NCBI GenBank assembly: GCA_963995505.1
Contig: OZ023184.1
Span: forward strand, 7,084,308-7,148,307
Length of the DNA stretch: 64,000 bases
Origin: Hypericum androsaemum
Lineage: Eukaryota; Streptophyta; Magnoliopsida; Malpighiales; Hypericaceae
Reading direction: 5' to 3'
Positions 19,810-31,751 of the stretch are shown here, piece by piece. A program made the position numbers and the translations under genes. Within the stretch, counting starts at the first letter, position 1. Each line of letters starts with the position of its first letter. Below the pieces are notes generated by a model, which was not told where the DNA came from, searched no databases, and was given only the letters and a program-made list of their open reading frames with translations.

Positions 19810-22230
19810 ATGAGGTTCCAACCCATAAAGCTTGAAGCTTTACTCTTCTTCTTCCTCTCCCCCCCCCCCCCCCCTACTTCTCTCCTCCTCTGCTACTTCA
19901 AAGAACCAAAATTTCCTCACCAGAGGCTCCTCATTATCTGTGGAGGATGACACGAAGGTCATTGTCTCACCGGACCGAACATTCACTTGTGGATTTTATG
20001 GTTCAGGACAAAATGCCTACTGGTTCTCCATTTGGTTCACCAACTCCAAGGACAAGACCGTTGTTTGGATGGCAAACAGGGACAAACCCGTTAATGGAAA
20101 AGGGTCAACTCTCTCTCTATGGAAAAATGGTGCTTTGGTCTTGGCTGATGTTGATGGCTCCATAGTTTGGATGTCCAACACTTCCTCCACCGAGGTTTCG
20201 AAAGCCGAGCTTTTGGACACTGGGAATCTTGTTCTGAGGGCCCCAGGTGGTAAGATTCTATGGCAGAGCTTTGATTCTCCTACTGATACGATTCTTCCTC
20301 GCCAGTTGTTTACAAAGAGCACAAGTTTGGTTTCTGTGTAGGAAGAGGGAACTTTGGTTCAGGGTATTTTAACTTTCTGTTTGATACTTATAATAATGTA
20401 CTGACTTTGTTGTATAGTGGGTCTGAGATTTCTAGTATTTACTGGCCTAATCCTGATTATGGGATATACCAGAATGGTAGGAATAACTATAACATAAGTA
20501 GAATTGCTGTTTTGGATGATTTGGGTAGGTTTGAATCCAGTGACAGGTTGCACTTTAGTGCTACTGATGCTGGTTCTCGGATCAAGAGGAGGCTGACTCT
20601 TGATTATGATGGGAACCTGAGGCTGTATAGCTTGGATAATGAGACAGGGTTGTGGGTGGTGACCTGGGAGGCTATGAGGCAGCTCTGCAGTGTTCATGGG
20701 ATTTGTGGGAGGAATGGGATCTGTGTGTATACTCCAGAGCCAAAGTGCACTTGCCCTCCAGGTTACGAGGCTTCGGACTCGGAGGACTGGAATAAAGGGT
20801 GCAAGCCTAAGTTCGAGCAGACATGCTCGTCAGCCTACAAGTTTGTCGAGGTCAAGCATGTCGATTTTTACGGGTTTGATCTCAATAACACCATACCTGT
20901 TTCGATGAAGGACTGCATGAAGCTCTGCGCGGATGATTGCCGGTGCCAAGCTTTTAGCTATAGGTTGATGGGAACAAGGGTTTGCTACACCAAGAGTGCA
21001 ATTTTTAATGGTTACCAGTCCACAAATTTCCCTGGAAATATATTTCTGAAGTTACCAGTGAGTATGGAAACTTCTGAATATGTTGTTCTTGCCGGTTCTG
21101 ATTCCTCCTGCAGTACTAATGGGTCCAAAATAATCATGGAATCTTCTACCTATGATTCCTCAAAGAAGAAGGTGAAATGGGCTTATTTCTACTTGTTTGC
21201 TAGCTCCATCGGTGTCATCGAAGTTCTGTTTGGAGTAACAATTTGGTGGTTTCTGTATCGCGGCATGCCAGATTCAGTAGAGCATGGATACCGTGTGATC
21301 TCGAGTCAGTTCAAGCAGTTCAGCTATTCAGAACTCAAGAAGGCGACCAACAAGTTCAAGAAAGAGTTAGGCAGGGGAGCTTCTGGGATCGTCTATAAGG
21401 GCACATTGCCAGACGAGAGGGAGGTGGCCATGAAGAAACTAGGAGAGGTGTATCAAGAGGAAGATTTGTTTTGGGCTGAAGTGAACACAATTGGCAAAAT
21501 CTATCACATGAACTTGGTTCGGATGTGGGGATTCTGTTCAGAAGGAAAACACAGGCTTCTGGTTTACGAGTATCTGGATAATACTTCTTTGGACAAGCAT
21601 ATTTTCTCGGCCACCGCTTTTCTTGGATGGAAAGAAAGGTTCAAAGTTGTAGTAGGAACAGCCAAAGGGTTGGCGTATCTCCATCACGAGTGCCTCGAGT
21701 GGGTCATACATTGTGACGTGAAGCCTGAAAATATACTTCTGGACAGCGACTTCGAAGCCAAGATTGCGGATTTCGGACTGGCCAAGTTAACCCAGAGAGG
21801 TAGCAACACTTCGGAATTCACCAAGATTCGTGGTACGAAGGGTTACATGGCTCCTGAGTGGGCTCTGAATCTTCCCATCACTGCCAAAGTTGACGTGTAT
21901 AGCTTCGGTGTGGTGGTTCTCGAGTTGGTGAAAGGATATCGGCTGTCGAACTTGGTCATAGGCGATGAAGGCGAAGAGGAGTCGGAGTTGACAAGGTTCG
22001 TCAGGACAGTGAAAGTGAGGATCCGAAATGGCGACGACTATTGGGTCGAGGAATCGGTGGATCCGAGATTGCAGGGCCAATTCGACAGGAACCAGGCTGC
22101 CAAAGTCATCGAGCTTGGTATAGCTTGTGTACAGGAAGATAGAAGCAGGAGACCTCCAATGGATTCAGTAGTCCAAGCACTCCTAGAATCCCGGGAGGAT
22201 TCTGAGACGAATTATGCGGACAATGTGTAA
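19810..22230 (+). pseudogene. G-type lectin receptor-like Ser/Thr kinase C (ZmPK1-like), two frameshifts
   Basis: An intronless receptor kinase very close to gene G. The start at 19810 (ATGAGGTTCCAACCC) matches the other copies. A run of 16 C at 19859-19874 in the signal peptide breaks the frame. A missing T near 20338 (GTGTAGGAAG against GTGTTAGGAAG in G) stops the ectodomain frame at 20339-20341. From 20407 the frame is open to 22230. It covers the rest of the ectodomain, EGF-like and PAN modules, a membrane span (YLFASSIGVIEVLFGVTIWW), the glycine loop GRGASGIVYKG, VAMKKL, HCDVKPEN (a non-RD catalytic loop), DFGLAK and APEW. The kinase looks intact. Either the gene is a recent pseudogene or one or both indels are sequencing errors. 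Its 3' flank is shared with G. Confidence 0.9.
19859..19874. repeat. Poly-C run in the signal-peptide codons of gene C
   Basis: Sixteen consecutive C replace the CTCCTCCCTCTT-type text of the paralogues. It is prone to slippage in replication and to miscounting in sequencing, and it decides whether the start codon is in frame. Confidence 0.9.
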
Positions 22231-23090
22231 TTGCATTCTCACTGTATTTGTTTTTTTTTTCCAATGCAACTAGTTCTCAGTCGAGTAATTTATATTGTCG
22301 TGTGACTTGTGAAATACTCAGTTATACTGAAAATAAGAGGTTCGGACCAACAATCAAGAGGCAAGTCTTCCAATTGTTAGTCTTACATATATCCATTTGC
22401 AGTATTGGGTAATTGATTAACAATATTGTCAAGTTAACGCTAAAGGAGCATGCATTGAATCAAATAAATTGTCATGGTGCAATGCGCAAGGGAATATCAT
22501 ACTTTTCAAAGGTAATGTTGTCGGAAGAATTTTTCTAAGGATAATATGTAGAATTGCAGCATATTATAGGATCTATAGATAATTAATGAATAGATGATAG
22601 ATTTTTTCGTTTATTCAACTTGTAATTCAATCACAGTTGTATATTCAATAATTTGATTTGAATTTAATATCTCTATAAGACAATGTAGCCGTATCCAAGT
22701 GTTTGTTGGTATGAATATAAAATAGACAAGAACAACAAATGGCCGGGCAGAACAGGTAGGGTCGGGGCAGCTCCCCGTAGACCTAATTGATTTTAATTTG
22801 AATAAATTTGACTCAATTGATCGATTTTATACTATAAGATATTAAAGTAATTTTTTGCTATACTACAAAGTACTAAATTCGACTTTTTCCTAAAATAAAT
22901 ATAAACCTTGGTTTCGTTTTAATCAACTCTGGCCCAAACCAGCACCGGATTCAATGCAGAGTGAAGGTTTTTTGTCCAAACGGTCTGGATTAAATTTGGA
23001 CCACTTAATTTTGATGATTAAGTGTACGTCAGAGATCTGTATCACAATTTGTCCGTCCTCTCTCTTTGTGTTTATCTTTTACTAGCCCGA
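22231..23090. other. 3' flank of gene C with a MULE terminal-repeat remnant
   Basis: 22300-22610 is the inverse of 44100-44420, the 3' flank of gene G, so it belongs to the duplicated unit. 22745-22910 matches the right terminal repeat of the MULE at 56762-58470 (GACCTAATTGATT, TTTGACTCAATTGAT, TATACTACAAAGTACTAAA), but I see no partner repeat, so it is a solo end. No coding sequence recognised. Confidence 0.6.
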
Positions 23091-23343
23091 CTACAGTTCT
23101 GAGCTATCGAGAACATTTGATCTGGTGGCAAATATCGGATCTTCTCTTTGTACCAATTCAAAATGCATTCGCCTTGTAGGTGGCGTTTTCCTTGTTGCCG
23201 TCAACCAAATCATCAATGAACTCAAAGAAGCATCCCCAGTGGCTGAGAAGGTTCCTTTAGTTGCAATTGACGAGAGGATTCCTGCTGCTCCGAACGGCAA
23301 GAGTCTTCCACTTGTTTCAGTGAAATTGACGGCTGGTTTATGA
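23091..23343 (+). pseudogene. Relic of a small unknown gene, copy 3 (divergent)
   Basis: The frame from 23125 contains GGVFLVAVNQIINELKEASP, then VAEKVPLVAIDERIPAAPNG, and ends at 23343. It aligns loosely with the relics at 8579 and 15293 (GVFLAA...INGL...EASP...KKV.PVA). It shares the downstream GTGCTGTTAGACAGCTATTTG block with them. This copy keeps a stop codon in a natural position and may be the least damaged member. Family unknown; possibly a terminal exon, as no convincing start is seen. Confidence 0.4.
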
Positions 23344-23927
23344 AGATAGTAGTGTTTTCAGTGCTGTTAGACAGCTATTTGTTGTTCTCGTATGCTAATA
23401 TTCTTTGTAATAAGTAGATGTAGAATTCTACTGCACCAATAGAGAAAATATACAAGATTACTTGGTTGCCTACCGTCGTCTTCCATTCTAAGCAAGAGAA
23501 CAGAAAACGGTCTAACATTTGACATTGAAAAAGGATATTTAAAATTAGAAAGCGAAAATCATTGCGTCTCAGTTTCTTGTCAACCTTTGATCTACAAATC
23601 CAATGGGCTATTATTTTGGGCCTGCAATGGTAATAATTAGCTTACCGCCCTTCACCCAATAAAAGAGTTGGCTCCTCCCCTCAAAAATAAAAGAGTTGGC
23701 TCGTAGTGCTTTCCATTTGTAAGAATTCAGGAGATTTGTTTTAGTTTAATTAATAAGTTTTAAATTTGGTACGACTTTGTAACTCTTAGTTGCTTCCCTC
23801 CAGGAATTCCCCTGAAATTTGTTTATCTCTGTCTCGAAAAGTAACAAAAAAAATACACATAAGAGAGAGCTTTCTAAGAGCAAATTTTGCAGAGGTGCCA
23901 ATACAAATACAGTAAGAATGAATGCAG
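23344..23927. other. Intergenic
   Basis: No gene seen. It is the 3' side of gene D, A+T-rich, with a short direct repeat (AAAAGAGTTGGCTC at about 23662 and 23691). Confidence 0.4.
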
Positions 23928-24430
23928 TTAGTTGTTGTCTGCAGAATTTATTTCAGAATCTGAATCATCCCTGCATTCCAGGAGCGCCTGGGCTACTGAA
24001 TCCATTGGTGGTCTCCTGCTTCTATCTTCATCCACACAAGCTCGATGACTTTGGCCGCCTGGTTTCTGCTGAATCGGCCCTGCAATCTTGGATCCACTGA
24101 TTCTGCTGAACTTGTCGGTTGCCTTCTTGAGTTCCGCGTAGCTGAACTGCCTAAACTGACTAGAGATGACACGGTACCCGTTCTCTACTGAGTCTGGCAT
24201 GCTGAGCTTTCCATAAAGAAACCACCAACCTGTTACTACAAAAAGAACTTCAATGATACCGATAGCGCCAGCAAACGAGTAAAGGTAAGCCCATTTCGCC
24301 TTCTTCTTTGAAGATTTATGAGTAGAACTTGATTGCACGATAACTTTGGACCCATTAGTCTTCAGTCTCAATGGCAACTTCAATTTATGGACTGGTGACC
24401 ATTAAAAATGGCACTCTTGGTGTAACAAAC

Positions 24431-26893
24431 TGTCACGACCCAAAACTGGGATCGGTGACCGGCGCTAGACCCTAACTTGTTTACAACACAAAACGGGTCT
24501 AGCCAGCCTCAAACATAACTTAATCTTACAAAATCATACATGTCAAAATCTCTAGGAATTATTCTTTATATTTATCCCATGATCAAAATGGACACGGTGG
24601 CTACGGAACTGCTAGACAAAGAACCTACAAAATTGGAGAGAAGGGGTGAGTGTTATGAAACACTCCGTAAGCATAACTTAATCTCACAAAACGGGTCTAG
24701 CCAGCCTCAAACATAACTTAATCTCACAAAATCATACATGTCAAAATCTCTAGGAATTATTCTTTATATTTACCCCATGATCAAAATGGACACGGTGGCT
24801 ATGAAGCTGCTAGACAAAGAACCTGCGAAACTGGAGAGAGGGGGCGGTGTTTTGGAACACTCCGTAAGCAAATAGAACATAACATATCAGTTATGTCAGA
24901 TACATGTGGTAGAGACAGAACTTTATTATGTCCCACATCAAACTCAACCAATACGAACACAAAGCTAAGACAACAAAAGACCATCTCACACATAAAGTCA
25001 TCAAAGTATTCACATATCAGACATAACCAGAATTTCAAACAGACCTTCAAAAATATATAACACAGATTGAATGAACTTCAGATAGGCCTAGATAGTGTCA
25101 CTCCCGCTCCGACACGAGGATACCATATCTTAAAGGCGCCATCAGAAACCAACCCGCCGGCCAAACATATCATATCATATCAGAAACCTTGTATCCTCAG
25201 TATATGTGCACATATACCAACATCCCCGGTTGGTCACGGGTAGACCTCATCATCCGCCATCTCACAAATAACATACCAAATATTCCAAACACACATAATA
25301 CACATTAACCAAAACATATTGGCCACATAAGCAAATTCATACCAAAATATTCCCATATCACGAATTGGCAAAACACCCCCAAATAAACCAACAAACCACA
25401 AACATCATCAAATCCTTATAGACGAGAACCAATCATATAACCACTTCAAAGATAATTCATATGCATGAGACGCACACAATTAAGGTATGAAACAAACCAA
25501 AGTTGTCATGGTCTATATGCTTACCTTGAAGTCCGCTAGACGAATGCTCATTTCCCGACTTTATTCTCCTTTCAATCCATGGTCCATTATTCACTCATCC
25601 ACATGTACATAACATGTACAACATTTTTTCATTACCAAAAGTGCACTAACAAATCTGTTTTACCAACGGAACTAATACCAAGCTCGCAATGAGCCCAATC
25701 ACTTCTAATATCGGAAGGCAGCCCATATAACTTGATATTATACAAAAACAAACCCATATCTTCTTCAAAATACCATTACTCTGTTCTTTCATCATCTCAC
25801 CAAGTCCAAAAACTAACTTAGAATTCTAAATAATTCACTTACCAAGTCGTTACTCTCAAACCACCTCAATTCAGAACTCAGGCAGATAGTCCGTCTTCCA
25901 ATCATGCTTTGAGGATGATTAGCTTATCCAAATTATACATATAATATACCATTAGAAATTTTTTTAAGTCCTCTACAATTTGTATGAAGATACCAAAGTC
26001 AAATTCGAAGTGCAAATAGACTTACCAAGCCCTTCTTTCCAACCACCTTGACTGTATACCCCAGCAAATAGTCTGTTGTCCAAAATATATTTTAGGCTGA
26101 TTCCATGATCAAATTATGACATATGATATATGATTAGAAAGATCTTGAAGTCCTCTACAACTTTTATCAAGAACTTAAAGTCCAGTTAGAAAGACTTGTA
26201 TACTCCAGTTATCAGTCTGTAGTTCAAAACCATTTTTCCATTGATTCCTTTATCCAAATAAAATATATATATACTGTTGGAAAGCTGGTTGAGTCCTCTA
26301 CAACTTTTATGAAGAAATGAAAGTCCAAATCAAAGCCAAAGATAGCTTACCAGATCGTTCTTTCTTCCCCTGCTTATTTCTCTTTCCTTTTGCTCCCTCT
26401 CTTCTTTTTCTTCTCTTTCATTTTTGTGGCCGAGTTCCAGAATTTTCTGCCTCTTTCTTGATATTTCTGAGCTTTAAAATTATGTGGGTGAGTAAGCATA
26501 AATTATTATACACTTTTTGACCAATCTCAATTAACTTACAAGTGGTGAAAAGTGATTGGTTACCTTTTTCATGTGGTCCAATCAGAATTCAGCTTCTTGA
26601 GTCCCATTTTTCACTCATTTCTGTTAATTTTTATCAAAACTTGTCAACATATAAATTGTAGTCCCGTGTATCTAGTTTCCAAATTATATTTATTTGTCAA
26701 ATTTGGAGCAAACTTGAGAAAGTTGTGCCCAAATTACCAAGTAATGCTACTGCTGTCCGAATTTGCCCAACTATCTTCATAACACTCTATTTATATAAAA
26801 ATGTTATTACAAATACTAATCCAAATATGTCATTACGAAAAAGTATACTTCACTTAAGTCGAAAAAATATGATCTAAGGAGTAGGGCATTACA
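24431..26893 (-). mobile_element. Solo LTR, 2.46 kb, inside gene D
   Basis: The insert starts TGTCACGACCC and ends GGCATTACA (TG...CA). It has a perfect 5-bp target-site duplication, CAAAC (24426-24430 and 26894-26898), exactly between two halves of the receptor coding sequence. There is no coding region and no internal domain, so it is a single LTR left by LTR-LTR recombination. The minus-strand start TGTAATGCCCTAC suggests a Gypsy-type LTR, but the lineage is a guess. A tandem duplication of about 200 bp lies inside it (24481-24690 and 24691-24860). Confidence 0.85.
24481..24860. repeat. Tandem duplication within the solo LTR
   Basis: Two head-to-tail copies of about 200 bp sharing AAAACGGGTCTAGCCAGCCT, CAAAATCTCTAGGAATTATT and AAATGGACACGGTGGCTA, with modest divergence. 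Confidence 0.85.
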
Positions 26894-28062
26894 CAAACCC
26901 CATCACCGGTCAACCTATAGCTAAACGCTTGACACCGGCAATCATCCGAGCAGAGCTTCATGTAGCCCTTCATCGAAAAAGGAACTGTATAATTGAGATA
27001 TCAAACCCATAGAATTCAGCATGCTTGACCTCAACAAACTTGCGGGTGGACAAGCACGTCTGCTCAAACTTAGGCTTGCACCCTTTACTCCAGTCTTCCA
27101 AATCCGAAGCCTTGTAACCCGGAGGGCAGGAGCACTTGGACTCTGGAGTATACACACAGGTCCCATTCCTCCCACAAATCCCATGGATACTGCAACGCTG
27201 CCTCATAGCCTCCCAGCTCACCAACCATAACCCTGTCTCATTATCCAAGCTATACAGCCTCAAGTTCCCATCATAATCAAGAGTCAGCCTCCTCTTGATC
27301 CTAGAACCCGCATCAGTAGCACTGAACTTCAATTTGTCACTGGATTTAAACCTACCAAAATCATCCAAAACATCAATTCTACTGATGTTATAGTTTAACC
27401 TACCATTCTTGAAAATCGAGTAATCAGGATTAGGTCAGTAGATACTAAAATCCTCAGACCCACTATACAGCAAAGTCATTACATTATTAGTATCAAACAG
27501 AGAGTAAAAATACCCAGAACCAAAGTTCCATCTTCCTAGCCCAGAAATCAAAGTTATGCTCTTTGTAAAAAAACTGGTGAGGAAGAAGGGTATCAGTAGG
27601 AGAATCAAAGCTCTGCCACAAGATCACACCACTAGGATCACTTAAGATAAGGTTACCATTGTCCAAAAGCTCAGTTTTGGAAACCTCGGTTGAGGAAGTG
27701 TTGGACTTCCAAACAGTGGAGCCATCAATATCGGTCAAGCCCAAAGAACCATCGTTCTTCAAGAAAAGAGTTGACCCTTTCCCATTGACTGCCTTGTCCC
27801 TGTTGGCCATCCAAACAACGGTCTTGTCCTTGGAATTGGTGAACCAAATAGAGAACCAGAAGGTATTTTGTCCTGAACCATAGAACCCACAAGTGAATAT
27901 TTGGTCCGACGAGAGAAGGACCTTCGTGTCATCCTCCACCGACAAGGACAAGCCTCTGGTGAGGAAATTATGGGTCTTTGAAGCGGCAGAGGAGGAGAGG
28001 ATTAGAGGGAGGAAGAATAAGAAGAAGAGGAAAGCTTGGAGCTTTGTTGCATGGAATCTCAT

Positions 28063-28280
28063 ACTGATACTTGCTGCAGAATTTGGTTTGTAGTTTTTTT
28101 TTTGGGTTGTATGTTAATTCTAACCGGAGTAATATACCACTTCGAGTTCGTTGTAATGTTCTTTTATTGACGTTAAGGCCGTGCCTCGTCGTCATTTGAA
28201 TGGGGAAGCTCCTTGTATAAGCGGGTCAACCTATGGTCACCGTCAACCCTGGGCAGCCGCCAGGGCGAGGGGTCCGCTGC
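28063..28280 (-). promoter_or_regulatory. Upstream region of gene D
   Basis: Only the first 20 bases (ACTGATACTTGCTGCAGAAT) match the 5' leader of gene A and, in inverted form, of gene C. The rest is unrelated to the A/G promoter, and a copia element starts at 28281, so the native promoter is largely gone. Confidence 0.5.
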
Positions 28281-28679
28281 TGTTGGAATTAATAGATTTC
28301 CTCTCAACACTTAACAAGAAGGCAACTAATTTTTTTTATTATACAACTCTTGCTTTACAACACACACGATTCTCTTTTTCCTTTGTTACACCTCACCACT
28401 CACTTTTCTTTTCTCTCTCAATTACAACTATAATTGCTTGCCCAACTTTTATTTATAGGCGTGAGCACTGCCTTTAATTTTCTCTAGAGAAATATTTTTA
28501 GAGCCCACCACTTTTGACTTTTACACTTATCTAGATAATTATTTAGACTTTAGATTTATCTAGATTATTCTATCTACTACTAATTCTAGAATTTTCTCAT
28601 AGTTACAAGAATACTCTTGATCACACATGTAATTTCTAGATAATTCTAGACAATTACAAATCAAGTTTAATTTCTATCA
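28281..28679 (-). repeat. 3' LTR of the 28-33 kb copia element
   Basis: TGTTGGAATTAATAGA...TTTCTATCA, 399 bp, near-identical to 32761-33149 apart from small indels. Confidence 0.92.
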
Positions 28680-28744
28680 TTCCCCTTAAACTTAATTTGC
28701 TGATAAGTCCGAGTACTTTTCGTATCTTAACGAAGGCTTCATGC

Positions 28745-31700
28745 TTCAATGGCTTAGTGAATATATCTGCAACTTGATCTTGAGTCTTCGTATATTTTAA
28801 TTATACCTTATTCTTCGATATACTTTCTCTGATAAAATGGTACCTTGTGTCGATATGTTTACCACGATCGTGAAATACCGGATTCTTTGCTAAAGCAATT
28901 GCAGACTTGTTATCCACATATATCGTAGTTGGTTCTCCCTGCTCTATTTTTAGCTCCTTCATTAAACTCCTTAACCATATCGCGTGACAGACACACGATG
29001 CTGCTGCAACATACTCAGCTTCGCAGGAGGAAAGTGTAACAATCGGTTGCTTCTTCGAACTCCAGGTGAAGCCCGTATCTCCGAGAAAAAATACGAACTC
29101 GGTAGTACTTTTTCTTTCATCCAGGTCTCCGACCCAATCGCTGTCACTATATCCAACAAGCTTATACTTGTCCGATGACGAGTAAAATAGACCAAAATCA
29201 AGCGTACCTTTTATATAGCGCAAAATTCTCTTGGCAACCTTCATGTGAGTAGTCGTAGGTGCCTCCATATAGCGTGACTAGTCCAACTCCATAGAGTATA
29301 TCTGGTCTTGTACAAGTTAAATACCTTAAGCTTCCAACGAGACTTGTAAAGAGTTGGATTGACCTTCTCACCTTCGTCAGTCTTTGATAACTTGATTCCG
29401 CATTCCATGGGAGTAACTGTTGGATTGCATTTATCCATTTTAAATCTCTTAAGGATTTTTCTTGCATAACCTTCTTGAGATATAAATATCCCATCATTCT
29501 GTTGTTTCACTGCGAGCCCAAGATAGTATGCATGAGGCCAATATCCGTCATCTCAAATTCATTTGTCATCGCTTTCTTGAATTCTTTGAACATTGTTGGA
29601 TTATTGCCGGTGAAGATCAAATCATCCATGTACAGACAGACGAGCAATTTATCGCCATTACCGTTCACCTTCACAAAGAAAGCATGTTCATGTGGGCACT
29701 TGTTGAAACCATTCTCTTGGAAGTACTTGTCAATTCTGTTGTACCACGCCCTCGGTGCTTGTTTTAGGTCATATAAAGCCTATTTCAACTTCAAGACTTT
29801 ATCTCTATGTCCTTTGACTTCATACCCTGGCGGCTGCTCGACGTACACCGTCTCTTCAAGATGTGCATTTAGAAATGCAGACTTGACATCTATTTGATGG
29901 ACTTTCCATCTATTTTGGGCAGCTAGAGATATAATTAATCTAATAGTTTCAAGACGAGCAACAGGAGCAAATACCTCATCATAGTCGAAGCTTTCTCTTT
30001 GGTTGTAGCCTTTTACAACCAATCTTGCTTTGTATCTTTTGACTTCTCCTTTGGCATTGTTCTTGGCTTTATACACCCACTTCACTCCAATTGCTCTTTG
30101 TCCCATCGGAAGTGTTGCGAGCTCCCAGGTATTATTCTTTTCTATAGCCTTGATTTCTTCATCCATCGCTTTTCTCCATCTTTCACTTTGCACAGCTTCT
30201 TCGAAAGTTATTGGATCTATCTACAAAGAGACAAAAGAGAGATACATTATCTCTATAGATATCATATAAACTCCTCATCCGTAAAGGCCTTTCGCTCAAA
30301 CTTTCATCCGATGATGATGGATCATGTTGCTCTACTAGAGGTGATGGAGGTGGTGAAGTAGCTAGAGCAACTGGTTCTGGTGATTCTTCTTCTTCTAAGA
30401 TAGAGAGAAAATTATAATCCTTTTCTTGAATACCAAAATCTCAGATGCCTTCTTCATTGAACTCCACATCTCTGCTTATGATGACCTTTCGGTTAATCAG
30501 ATCGTATAACTTATATCCCTTGGATCGAGAGTCATAACTGATGAATATATACTTGGCACTCCTGTCATCAAGCTTCGATCTCATCTGACTCGGCACATGA
30601 GCATATGCCGTACTTCTGAATACTCGCAAATGTGAGACGCCGGGTTTCACTCTACTCCATGCTTCCAGAGGAGTCATGTTCCACACTCTTCTTATGGGAC
30701 ATCGATTTATCAAATAAACTGTACAATCAACTGCTTCTGCCCAAAACTCTCTGGGCACTCTCTTAGTCTTCAGTATGCTCTGGGCCCTGTTAAGAATTGT
30801 CCTATTTCTTCTTTCAGCAACTCCGTTTTGTTGTGGCGTATATGGAACTGTAAGAGGACGATGTATTCCATTGTCTTCACAATAGGCCTCGAACTCTTTT
30901 GAAGTAAATTCGCCTCCTCTGTCTGATCTCTTAGCCATAATTTCAAAGCCACTTTATTTCTCTACAAGGATTTTAAATTTCTTGAAATTGGAAAAAATCT
31001 CAGATTTTTGTTTCAAGAAATAAACGTAAGTTTTTTGACTAAAATCATCAACAAATATGAGAAAATAGTTATTTCCATCATAAGACTTTGGCTTTATAGG
31101 TCCACAAACATCTGTGTGAACTAACTGCAGCGGCTTTGTAGCTCTCGTCAATATTTTCTCGGGAAAACTTTTCCTAAAGTGTTTCCCAAGTAAACATCCT
31201 TCACAAAACTGATCCGGGTGGTCAATTCTTGGCAAACCTTTTACCATCTTTTGTTTGGACAATAACTTTAGTCCTCCAAAATTAAGGTGTCCAAATCTGA
31301 GATGCCAAAGCCATGACGAGTCTTTCACACAAGCCGTCAAGCATCTCGCGACGTCATTTTGAATATTCAGATAGAACATTCTATTTTCCGTCATTGGCAC
31401 TTTGGCAATTAATTTTCCTCTATTATCTCTTATGAAAAGGCTAAGGTCCTCCATATTCATCTTGTAGCCTTTTTCTAAGAGTTATCCCATACTTAATATG
31501 TTCATTTTAATATTAGGGACATAATAAATATTAAAAATAAACTGCTGATTTCTATTTTTTAATCGAATCAAGATTTTGCCAAGACCACTTATCGGAGTTT
31601 TCACGCCATTCCCGAATGTCACATTGCCAGAAACTGATTCATCAAGCTCCACGAACTTTTTCTTCATGCCGAACATATGATTGCTCGCTCCTGTATCAAG

Positions 31701-31751
31701 AACCCACGTGCAATTTTCATCATAGCCATCTACTTTGTAGGCCACTAACAA
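28745..31751 (-). pseudogene. copia pol: protease, integrase, reverse transcriptase, RNase H
   Basis: The minus-strand order is as follows. Protease: WVLDTGASNHM, active-site DTG intact, near 31700. Integrase: an HTDVCGP segment near 31120, then DRGGEF and YTPQQNGVAERRNRT near 30830-30920. Reverse transcriptase: NNTWELATLP near 30130, HQIDVKSAFLNAHLEE near 29870 and a YMDD box near 29630. RNase H: SDSDWVGD near 29140 and DNKSAIALAKN near 28890. In-frame stops near 31483, 30953, 30440, 29780 and 29510 and frameshifts near 29300 and 28800 make it non-coding. RNase H runs in two frames. Confidence 0.92.

Larger units (their letters stand above)
23928..28062 (-). pseudogene. G-type lectin receptor-like kinase D, catalytic core deleted, split by a solo LTR
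   Basis: The N-terminal frame (27493-28062) begins MRFHATKLQAFLFF (signal peptide) and contains the bulb-lectin domain. A frameshift near 27570 moves it out of frame, and 26970-27368 carries the EGF-like part (GICGRNGTCVY). A solo LTR (24431-26893) separates this from 23928-24383, which encodes the membrane span (AGAIGIIEVLFVVTGWW), SYAELKKATDKFS and then jumps directly to ISGSKIAGPIQ and DEDRSRRPPMDS. The glycine loop, catalytic loop, DFG and APE are all missing, a loss of roughly 230 codons. A G-to-A change also gives a stop in place of the W of the YWPNPD block near 27440. Clearly dead as a kinase. Confidence 0.9.

Noticed and set aside
24481..24860. CRISPR-like or satellite array
   Set aside because: Only two long tandem copies without spacers, inside a solo LTR.
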